39,909 bases of DNA from assembly GCA_018716505.1 (NCBI GenBank), contig DVJW01000087.1:1-39909 (forward strand), in the 5' to 3' direction. The notes beneath the pieces were generated by a model. It searched no databases. It had not been told where the DNA came from and saw only the letters and a list, made by a program, of their open reading frames with translations. A program made the position numbers and the translations under genes. Below, piece by piece: positions 34,044-39,909 of the stretch (position 1 is the first letter of the stretch; the number at the start of each line of letters is the position of its first letter). This DNA is from Candidatus Faecaligallichristensenella faecipullorum (lineage in GTDB: Bacteria > Bacillota > Clostridia > Christensenellales > Aristaeellaceae).

Positions 34044-34085
34044 AAAAGACTTCGGTTTGTTTGCAAACACAAACCGAAGTCTTTT
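34044..34085. terminator. bidirectional terminator after the small membrane protein gene
   Basis: A stem of about 17 bp (AAAAGACTTCGGTTTGT with its complement) and an 8-nt loop are followed by TTTTT. It is equally good for the DUF362 gene that ends on the other strand at 34096. Confidence 0.93.
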
Positions 34086-34095
34086 TGTATGCCGC

Positions 34096-35193
34096 CTATT
34101 TTACGGTAACCAACTCATACGCCTGGGTACCCAAGCCAACCTTTTCCAGACATTCCAACTGAACATAGGGGTCTTTGCCATGCAGCTGCTGGAACAGGTG
34201 TCCTTCCCCCGACAATTCCATGCCCTGGGGCACGCCCACCGGAATTAAATCCTCGATTTTGATGGCATCAATACAGGCTCGCTCAATGGCCACAATGTCG
34301 TCGCTGGCCATGATGCCGATATCCGGCACCAAAGACGGAGTGGTCATTCCCCAGCAATCACACAGCGCGGTAATGGAGATCAGCATGTTGATATAATACA
34401 CATTGCCCGGCGCAAAGGTGTCCACAACCGCCTTGGTGCACACCGCCATGCCCATCTGAAAATCGGAATAGTCATGGCTGTCCAGCGTGATGGCGTGGGT
34501 TGGACAGACCTTTAAACAATGCTGGCACATGGTGCAATGATGATAATTGACCTTATACACCCCGTCCTTGCCAGGCTCGGAAAAGCTGTTGGCATGGTGG
34601 TTACAGGCCGGAATGCACTTTCCGCAGTGAACGCATTTATCCTTGTCCCACACCAAACCGCCCTCCAGGGCATGAATCTGATGGCGGGTGCGGTCGGTCA
34701 CACATCCCATGGCGATATTTTTACAGGCTCCACCGAAGCCGCAGGAGCCATGCCCCTTCACATGGGAGAAGTCAATCATAAAATCCGCGTCATGAATCAG
34801 GCCGGCCACATCCACCACCTTAAAGGTTTTATAATCCACCGGCTTGCTGTAATAATATTTGCCCAGATGGCCGCAATCGTCCAACACCGGACAGCCCAAA
34901 TTGGCCTCGGTGTAGCCCCGGCGTTCGGGATGGCGGTTGTATACATAGTGATCGGTGATAAAGCAATCGCCGCCGTTATCCTTGACGAAATCCACCAGTT
35001 TGCGGACAAATACCGGGGGAATGGTGGAATAGGTGATGCCGTCGCCCACATGCATCTTGATGGCCACGCTCTTGCCCTTTACTTTTTCGGCCAGGCCGCT
35101 CTTTTGAAGCAGGCGGGAAAACTTTTCGGGCAGCGTTTGGGTGGCCTCATAGCGGGTGTACGCCATGGGCGCGAACAATACGGTAGACGCCAT
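34096..35193 (-). CDS. DUF362 domain protein with two [4Fe-4S] motifs
   Basis: The 365-residue protein has an N-terminal DUF362 region with VAIKMHVGDGITYSTIPP, DHYVYNRHPERRGYTE and FSHVKGHGSCGFGGACKNIAMGC, in short parts. Two ferredoxin motifs follow: C187-X2-C190-X2-C193-X3-C197 and C220-X2-C223-X2-C226-X3-C230-P. A second DUF362 part has VPDIGIMASDDIVAIERACIDAI. Such proteins are common in anaerobes and likely shuttle electrons, but their reaction is unknown. ATG at 35193 follows AAGGAGAGG; the longer open frame runs back into the promoter and is not used. Confidence 0.88.
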   Translation of the reverse strand: MASTVLFAPMAYTRYEATQTLPEKFSRLLQKSGLAEKVKGKSVAIKMHVGDGITYSTIPPVFVRKLVDFVKDNGGDCFITDHYVYNRHPERRGYTEANLGCPVLDDCGHLGKYYYSKPVDYKTFKVVDVAGLIHDADFMIDFSHVKGHGSCGFGGACKNIAMGCVTDRTRHQIHALEGGLVWDKDKCVHCGKCIPACNHHANSFSEPGKDGVYKVNYHHCTMCQHCLKVCPTHAITLDSHDYSDFQMGMAVCTKAVVDTFAPGNVYYINMLISITALCDCWGMTTPSLVPDIGIMASDDIVAIERACIDAIKIEDLIPVGVPQGMELSGEGHLFQQLHGKDPYVQLECLEKVGLGTQAYELVTVK

Positions 35194-35231
35194 AAGATCC
35201 TCTCCTTGCGTGCAGATTTTTGCGTAAAAGG

Positions 35232-35265
35232 GGCGCATATTCCTGTAAACAAAGGAATATACGCC
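35232..35265 (-). promoter_or_regulatory. hairpin at the start of the DUF362 mRNA
   Basis: GGCGTATATTCC and GGAATATGCGCC pair with one G-U wobble around a 10-nt loop. The stem begins within a few nt of the predicted transcript start. No T run follows, so it looks like a 5' protecting or regulatory structure. Confidence 0.55.
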
Positions 35266-35268
35266 TTG

Positions 35269-35299
35269 ATTATAACCATTCGAGGTCACTCGAGGTCAA
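35269..35299 (-). promoter_or_regulatory. possible DUF362 promoter with a direct repeat in the spacer
   Basis: On the - strand TTGACC (35299-35294) and TATAAT (35274-35269) are 19 bp apart, longer than ideal. TGACCTCGA occurs twice in tandem over the -35 box and spacer, 10 bp apart, on one DNA face, which suits an activator that rescues a poor spacer. Confidence 0.55.
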
Positions 35300-35300
35300 T

Positions 35301-35319
35301 AGTTTTTGTTTCAAAAACT
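35301..35319. promoter_or_regulatory. 8-bp inverted repeat next to the DUF362 promoter
   Basis: AGTTTTTG and CAAAAACT flank TTT, directly between the stop codon of the GH109-like gene and the DUF362 -35 box. It is AT-rich, so weak as a terminator, and could be an operator. Confidence 0.4.
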
Positions 35320-35321
35320 GC

Positions 35322-36680
35322 TCAATCCTCGAATTTTTCCCAGAATACCTTGGAAAGCCCATACGCATTGGGCTCCTCGGCCTCGCGGCAGATCCAATTG
35401 CCGTCGGTAAAGTCCGGTATGGCCACCGGCGCGCCGCCCATGGCCACCGATTGCTCGCTTAAACAGGTGATGACCAGCCAGCTGGCAGCGTCATATACGT
35501 CGATAGGCGGCTCGGTCTGGTTTTGCACGCTCTCCACAAAGGCGCGCAGCACCAGATAATCCATGCCACCATGGCCGCCCCTCAAGCCAAACTCCTGATA
35601 GACCTTCCATAGCGGATGCTCATATTCCTTGAGATAGCCATCGAATTTTTCCCATTCATGCAGCCAATCGGGCGCGCTGTTGCGAAGCCGCTCAATGACC
35701 TCGTCCATGTTCTCGCCCTTATGGTTCTTTTCCAGCTCGGCACGGTTCTTTTCCAACCATTCATCGAACTTGGGCTGCGTTTTGCCTTCCAGGAAGATGG
35801 ACTGATTGTCCTCCATGTAAATCCCCTTGGTGCCCTGAACGCGCAGACCGCGGGAATAGGGACGGGGCAAGGTGCAGTCATGGGTCAACACAATGGTTTC
35901 ACCATGGGCGCATTTGATGACCGTGGTTACGATATCGCCCTGGGTGACATGGGCTTTGCTGAGTTCGCTGTCCCCACGCCGCTCTTTGAGCCAGGCGCTT
36001 AAGCCCCTGGCCTTGGAGGCGGTGGAGGTCAATGTAAGCATGCGGTTTCCCCGGTTGATGTTCAACATTTTGGCAATGGGTCCCAATTCGTGGGTGGGGT
36101 AGAGGTCTCCGTTGCGGTTGAGGAAATTGTCCTGCCGGTAGTGGCGGGCCAGATCCCCATTGCCAATTTCCTCGCGCAAGTCGTGCTGATAGCCACCCGC
36201 GCAATGCACCAACTCGCCGAACAGCCCCTGTTTCACCATATTCAAAAGCGCCATTTCCTCGCGGTTGTAACAGCAGTTTTCCAACAGCATCACCGGAATG
36301 CCGGTCTCCTCACTGGTGCGCACCAGCTGCCAGCATTCGTCCACCGAAGCCGCGCCGCCCACTTCCATGGCCACCCGCTTGCCCGCGCGCAGCGCCTCGG
36401 TGGCAATGTGCAAATGGGTGGTCCAAGAGGTCATGACCACCACTGCGTCCACATCATCCCGGGTAAGCACCTCGCGATAGCGCTTGGTGCCCACCGGCTC
36501 GTTTCCTTTCATCTCCCGGCAAATGTCAATGCCCGCCTGCACCCGATCCTCATACAGGTCGCAGACACAGGTGACCTGGACATCGGGCATGGACAGAAGG
36601 GTTTTCATCTGGCCCCGGCCACGGCCGCCCAGGCCAATAATACCCAACCGAACCTCTTTTCCGGCAACGCCCATTTTCAC
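35322..36680 (-). CDS. Gfo/Idh/MocA oxidoreductase, GH109-like NAD-dependent glycosidase
   Basis: The 452-residue protein has a Rossmann dinucleotide site LGIIGLGGRGRG near residues 12-23. It shows the pattern of GH109 alpha-N-acetylgalactosaminidases: ECWQLVRTSEETG, LLENCCYNREEMALLNMV, GLFGELVHCAGGYQHDLR, YPTHELGPIAKMLNINRG and GHGGMDYLVLRAFVE. GH109 enzymes cleave glycosides by an NAD-linked oxidation and elimination. Other oxidoreductases share parts of this pattern, so the substrate is not proven. No signal peptide or Tat motif is seen, so it is likely cytoplasmic. Start is GTG at 36680, 6 nt after GAGGAGGG; ATG at 36674 is the alternative. It follows the serine hydrolase gene by 28 nt and is likely in the same operon. 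Confidence 0.85.
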   Translation of the reverse strand: MKMGVAGKEVRLGIIGLGGRGRGQMKTLLSMPDVQVTCVCDLYEDRVQAGIDICREMKGNEPVGTKRYREVLTRDDVDAVVVMTSWTTHLHIATEALRAGKRVAMEVGGAASVDECWQLVRTSEETGIPVMLLENCCYNREEMALLNMVKQGLFGELVHCAGGYQHDLREEIGNGDLARHYRQDNFLNRNGDLYPTHELGPIAKMLNINRGNRMLTLTSTASKARGLSAWLKERRGDSELSKAHVTQGDIVTTVIKCAHGETIVLTHDCTLPRPYSRGLRVQGTKGIYMEDNQSIFLEGKTQPKFDEWLEKNRAELEKNHKGENMDEVIERLRNSAPDWLHEWEKFDGYLKEYEHPLWKVYQEFGLRGGHGGMDYLVLRAFVESVQNQTEPPIDVYDAASWLVITCLSEQSVAMGGAPVAIPDFTDGNWICREAEEPNAYGLSKVFWEKFED

Positions 36681-36708
36681 ATAAATCCCTCCTCATCAGG
36701 TTTTATTT

Positions 36709-38025
36709 TTACGCCTGAACGCGGCAAAGCGTCTGGCGATATCGCGAATTGACCACAGTCAACGTCTTCCCGTCGAATTGATATTCGTTCAGGTTTTCCG
36801 TGGTGATAAAACGCTGCGCATCCACCGGATACAGCGGAATGGCCGCGCCATGTCCGAAACTTAAGCAAATACCCGCGCCATGGGTGCGCACCTTGGCGCC
36901 CTCCTCATAGTCGCCCACATATTGCGACACCTGTTCGGGCGTGACGCTACGGTTGACTTCATCCCGGGTGGTGATAAAGTCCGGGCGCGGCGCGCCGGTC
37001 AAAATGGCCAGCGCACGATTGAGCAGACTCATCAGGGCACGGCGGTCTTTCTGAACATTGGTCAACATAATCAACATTCGGTCGCTGTCCAGGTAGCGGT
37101 AAAAATAATTGATATATCCCGGCCATCCTCCGCTGTGATGTACCAGATTTCCGCCGTTTTTTACAAACCAGCCATAACCATACCGCTCTCCATTGCCGCA
37201 GTCCGCCGGGTTTTCCCGCATCTCGCGCTGGGTTTCCAAAGGCAGCACGGTACCGGCCCGCAGCGCCCGGTCCCATTTATTCATATCTCCAATGGTGGTG
37301 TAAATCAGCCCCGCGCCGTTGACGCCCTCCAGGGGAACAATGGTTTTCGCGCTCAGAGAGCACTCAGGCTTCACCATTTCTCCATTTTCCATGAGATAGC
37401 TGGTGGTCATACCCCTGGGATCCTGAAGATCCATAAAGCGGTGATGCACCCGGGAGTGGCTCATGCCCGCCTTGTCCAACAGCTCGCTCTGAATAAACGC
37501 CTCAAAACCGCGTCCCGATACCAGCTCAATGATATTGGCCAACAACTCATAGGCGATATTGGAATAGAACCATCCTTCACCCGGGCGGAACAGGGGAGCC
37601 GGCGGTTGGCTCATGATGACATCCAGTAATTTTTGATTATCGATGGGGCGCGTTTTGTCCTCGAGAAAGGGGATAACCCATTCCTCATCCGGAAGGCCTG
37701 AGGTATGATTCATCAGCATGCGCACCGTGATGCCTTTATAAGGAAATCCCGGAAAAAACTTTTCCATCCCGTCATCCAAGGACAACCGGCCGCCATCCCG
37801 CAGCAACATGATGGCGGCGGTGGTGAACTGTTTGGTAATGGAAGCCAAATCAAAACAGCTGTCAGGGGTCAGAGGTTGGTTTTCCCCGAAATCCGACAGG
37901 CCGAACCCAGCTTCCAACAACGGCTCACCGTGTTCGTAAACGCCTATGCAGCCGTTAAAAACATCCTTTTCCCGGGCTAAACGAAACAGTTCCAATAGCT
38001 CATCGCTCCGGCCTTCTTGCGTCAC
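36709..38025 (-). CDS. class C beta-lactamase-like serine hydrolase
   Basis: The 438-residue protein has the penicillin-binding-protein fold of serine hydrolases. The S-X-X-K motif is S62-I-T-K65 in LASITKQFTTAA, the Tyr motif is Y154-S-N156 in GWFYSNIAYELL, and HHSGGWPGY is the third motif. It has no signal peptide. Members include D-aminopeptidases, esterases and peptide hydrolases, and true lactamase action is unlikely in a cytoplasmic protein. The start GTG at 38025 is 8 nt after AAAGGAAGGA; the open frame extends to 38340 but those residues do not resemble the family and cross the promoter. Confidence 0.88.
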   Translation of the reverse strand: MTQEGRSDELLELFRLAREKDVFNGCIGVYEHGEPLLEAGFGLSDFGENQPLTPDSCFDLASITKQFTTAAIMLLRDGGRLSLDDGMEKFFPGFPYKGITVRMLMNHTSGLPDEEWVIPFLEDKTRPIDNQKLLDVIMSQPPAPLFRPGEGWFYSNIAYELLANIIELVSGRGFEAFIQSELLDKAGMSHSRVHHRFMDLQDPRGMTTSYLMENGEMVKPECSLSAKTIVPLEGVNGAGLIYTTIGDMNKWDRALRAGTVLPLETQREMRENPADCGNGERYGYGWFVKNGGNLVHHSGGWPGYINYFYRYLDSDRMLIMLTNVQKDRRALMSLLNRALAILTGAPRPDFITTRDEVNRSVTPEQVSQYVGDYEEGAKVRTHGAGICLSFGHGAAIPLYPVDAQRFITTENLNEYQFDGKTLTVVNSRYRQTLCRVQA

Positions 38026-38092
38026 AGATCGATCCTTCCTTTCATCAAATCCCGAAAACCTATCCAGGAAAAACATTTCCCAATCCGTATTC

Positions 38093-38121
38093 ATTTTACC
38101 ATGCCCGCGATGAATAGGCAA
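38093..38121 (-). promoter_or_regulatory. possible promoter of the serine hydrolase operon
   Basis: On the - strand TTGCCT (38121-38116) and TAAAAT (38098-38093) are 17 bp apart, giving a leader of about 61 nt before the GTG start. Confidence 0.55.
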
Positions 38122-38307
38122 TCCGAAAAGCGCTTTATATGGAATTTTTATGAGTGCCAGGGATAATGGGTCGACTGGAGGACAATTTGAAGATATCCTT
38201 TTATTTGCAGGAGGGCACGGGGCGTTCCTTGCATGAGGAATTCGCCACGTCTTCCATCGCCGTTTTGCGAATATGCGTTTTAATGCATAATAATTAACTA
38301 AAACACA
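38122..38307. other. divergent intergenic DNA without a recognised gene
   Basis: Lies between the promoters of the serine hydrolase operon and the solute-binding protein gene. I see an imperfect hairpin around 38217-38246 (GGCG-TTCCT against AGGAA-TTCGCC) and an AT-rich end from about 38276, but no coding frame or RNA gene that I can support. Confidence 0.5.
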
Positions 38308-38336
38308 ATGACAAGAGCCCATAACTGTAATATAAT
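38308..38336 (+). promoter_or_regulatory. promoter of the solute-binding protein gene
   Basis: ATGACA (38308-38313) and TATAAT (38331-38336) are 17 bp apart, with a single mismatch to consensus. Transcription should start near 38343, only about 26 nt before the ATG. Confidence 0.82.
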
Positions 38337-38368
38337 ACAACCATATTTATTCGGAGGGAGAGATCCGC

Positions 38369-39909
38369 ATGCGCAAATTGTTGTCCTTGATGCTGGCGAT
38401 CATGTTGCTTATGACCAGCGCGGCGGCGTTCGCCGAGGAAAGTACCGGCGAGCCTGCCGATACGGAACTGACGTTCGTTGTCTCGGAGGAAATCCAGGGC
38501 ACTGATGTCCAGATGATTTCCTGGGAAAATCTGGTGCATACCCTGCTGTACGCGCCCATGGTCATCATGGATGAAAACAATACCAATCCGGTTCCCAATA
38601 TGGTGAGTGAGATCGCCATTGAAAATGACGGCAAAGATCTGATCTTCACCATTCCCGAGGATATCTGCTTCAGCAATGGCAACCCTGTGACCGCCGAGTC
38701 GGTGGTGGCCAACTTTGAGCGCTATCGGGAAACTTCCGTGTATGCTTCGGATCTGGATCCGGTGACCAGCATTGAGGCCGACGGCAATAAGGTGATCTTC
38801 CACTGCGACAAGGCCGCGCCCTTCCTGTGGGCGGTGCTGGCCAGTGGATACAGCGGCCTGGTGGACGTCTCGGCCATCCCGGAGGGTGGAGACGATGCCT
38901 TTAACCAGAAAGCCGTAACCTATGGCCCTTATATGGTCGAAGAATGGCAGCAGGGCCAACAGATTGTGCTGGTGCGCAATGAAAATTATAAGGGCAACAG
39001 CCCCTATATCACCAATAAAGGCGCCGCTTACCCCAGCAAAATTACCATCCGCTTTATCAGCGACGATTACACCCGTGTAAACGAACTGTTGAGCGGCAGC
39101 GTGGATTATATTTGCGCGGTGCCTGCGGCCAATCTGGGCGAACTTCAGGCCAACCCGGACATCGTTGTGGCCGAAACTTATCAGGCCGGATGTGACTATC
39201 TGCTTTTGAACACCAAGGATGAGATGCTCAGCGATTACAATGTGCGCCTGGCCATCAGCAAGGCCATCAATCGTGAGGAGCTGTGCGCCGCTCAGAACGA
39301 CACCATTATTCCGGCCGGCGGCTATCTGTCTCCCTCTCAGGTGGGTTATAGCGAAGAATCCGCGGCCAAGTTGAAGGAACTGTACGGCTTTGATCTGGAA
39401 GGCGCGAAGCAGCTGCTCGCCGACGCCGGTTGGGCCGACAGCGACGGGGATGGCATCGTGGAGAAGGATGGCAAAAAACTCTCCTTTGAGGTATTGATTC
39501 CCAACGACTATACCGCCATGAAAAACGCGGCCCCGGTGCTTCAGTATCAACTGAAAAACGCGGGCATTGAGATGACCATCAGCGAGCTGCAAGGTGCGGC
39601 CATCAAGGCACAGGCGTTGGATGGCAACTATCAGATCGCGGGCCGCAAATATGCCTGGGCCGACGCGGATATGCTGTATAACCTGTTCGGAAGCGAAGCT
39701 GGCTACTATTCCGATGAGACCATCGACAATCTGCTGCTGGAAGCGCGCTATATTGTGGACGGAACCGAGCGCGCCGCCAAGTATGCCGAGGCTCAGGAGG
39801 AACTGTTCAACCAGATGCCTGGTATCCCGTTGTTCTACGAGATTGAGTACAACGCCTACCGCAATGGTCTGGAGGGTGTGAGTTATACCAGCACCGGCAT
39901 GTTCGTGGT
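38369..39909 (+). CDS. ABC transporter solute-binding protein, family 5 (oligopeptide type), 3' end outside window
   Basis: The frame is open from the ATG at 38369 to the window end, 513 codons, so the stop codon is missing. GGAGGGAG precedes the ATG. The signal peptide is MRKLLSLMLAIMLLMTSAAA with cleavage after AFA; no lipobox Cys is present. The mature part has DVQMISWENLVHTLLYAPMV, in two parts, FSNGNPVTAESVVANFERY, a conserved family 5 segment, VTYGPYMVEEWQQGQ, RLAISKAINRE, and AKQLLADAGWADSDGDG. Family 5 proteins bind peptides, nickel or sugars for import. Permease and ATPase genes would be expected downstream. Neighbouring hydrolases suggest peptide or amino-sugar uptake, which is inference. 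Confidence 0.92.
   Translation, partial: MRKLLSLMLAIMLLMTSAAAFAEESTGEPADTELTFVVSEEIQGTDVQMISWENLVHTLLYAPMVIMDENNTNPVPNMVSEIAIENDGKDLIFTIPEDICFSNGNPVTAESVVANFERYRETSVYASDLDPVTSIEADGNKVIFHCDKAAPFLWAVLASGYSGLVDVSAIPEGGDDAFNQKAVTYGPYMVEEWQQGQQIVLVRNENYKGNSPYITNKGAAYPSKITIRFISDDYTRVNELLSGSVDYICAVPAANLGELQANPDIVVAETYQAGCDYLLLNTKDEMLSDYNVRLAISKAINREELCAAQNDTIIPAGGYLSPSQVGYSEESAAKLKELYGFDLEGAKQLLADAGWADSDGDGIVEKDGKKLSFEVLIPNDYTAMKNAAPVLQYQLKNAGIEMTISELQGAAIKAQALDGNYQIAGRKYAWADADMLYNLFGSEAGYYSDETIDNLLLEARYIVDGTERAAKYAEAQEELFNQMPGIPLFYEIEYNAYRNGLEGVSYTSTGMFV

Noticed and set aside
38026-38340. N-terminal extension of the serine hydrolase
   Set aside because: The extra 105 codons do not resemble the family and cross the likely promoter, while a strong ribosome site precedes the GTG at 38025.
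38294-39592. 432-codon open frame on the - strand
   Set aside because: Opposite the solute-binding protein, which has a signal peptide, ribosome site, promoter and family motifs. The - strand product has none of these.

Overview
The window looks like a chromosomal segment of a fairly GC-rich member of the Bacillota, probably class Clostridia. This rests on the gene order miaB-ylbF-mutS-mutL-miaA, a short HisG with HisZ, a yybP-ykoY riboswitch, an LCP protein, a clostridial-type group B [FeFe] hydrogenase, strong AGGAGG ribosome sites and TTGACA/TATAAT promoters. A placement near Christensenellales is only a guess. No rRNA, tRNA, CRISPR array, insertion sequence or prophage gene was recognised.

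Region 1 (1-12626, + strand) is a dense co-directional run: the 3' end of miaB, a YlbF-family gene with a Cys-rich tail, mutS, mutL, miaA, a methionine gamma-lyase-like gene, an SppA-type peptidase, an orphan pflA, an IlvD/Edd dehydratase and cysK. A strong terminator closes it.

Region 2 (12631-21090, + strand) is a complete histidine operon, hisZ-G-D-C-B-H-A-F-IE-K. It covers all ten steps from PRPP and ATP to histidine and has one consensus promoter with palindromic and direct-repeat candidate operators. The 5' leader is too short for a T-box.

Region 3 (21056-25932, - strand) holds a P-type cation ATPase under a manganese yybP-ykoY riboswitch with its own perfect promoter, then a free-methionine-R-sulfoxide reductase and an LCP protein whose usual catalytic Arg-Asp pair is replaced. 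The Mn export gene and the Met-oxide repair gene suggest a metal and oxidative-stress theme, which is inference.

Region 4 (25933-30112, + strand) has a large secreted protein of unknown function, whose promoter carries a perfect 23-bp palindrome over the -10 box, followed by a YtcJ-like amidohydrolase. The 430-bp intergenic stretch before it holds the divergent control signals.

Region 5 (30121-34085) has a group B [FeFe] hydrogenase and a thioredoxin-like [2Fe-2S] ferredoxin on the - strand, with a very stable leader hairpin. Divergent to them are a four-PAS protein without an output domain and a small membrane protein.

Region 6 (34096-39909) has a DUF362/ferredoxin protein, then a two-gene operon of a class C serine hydrolase and a GH109-like NAD-dependent glycosidase, all on the - strand. 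Divergent to these is a family 5 ABC solute-binding protein that runs off the window end. Together these last genes suggest uptake and breakdown of amino-sugar or peptide material, which is inference.
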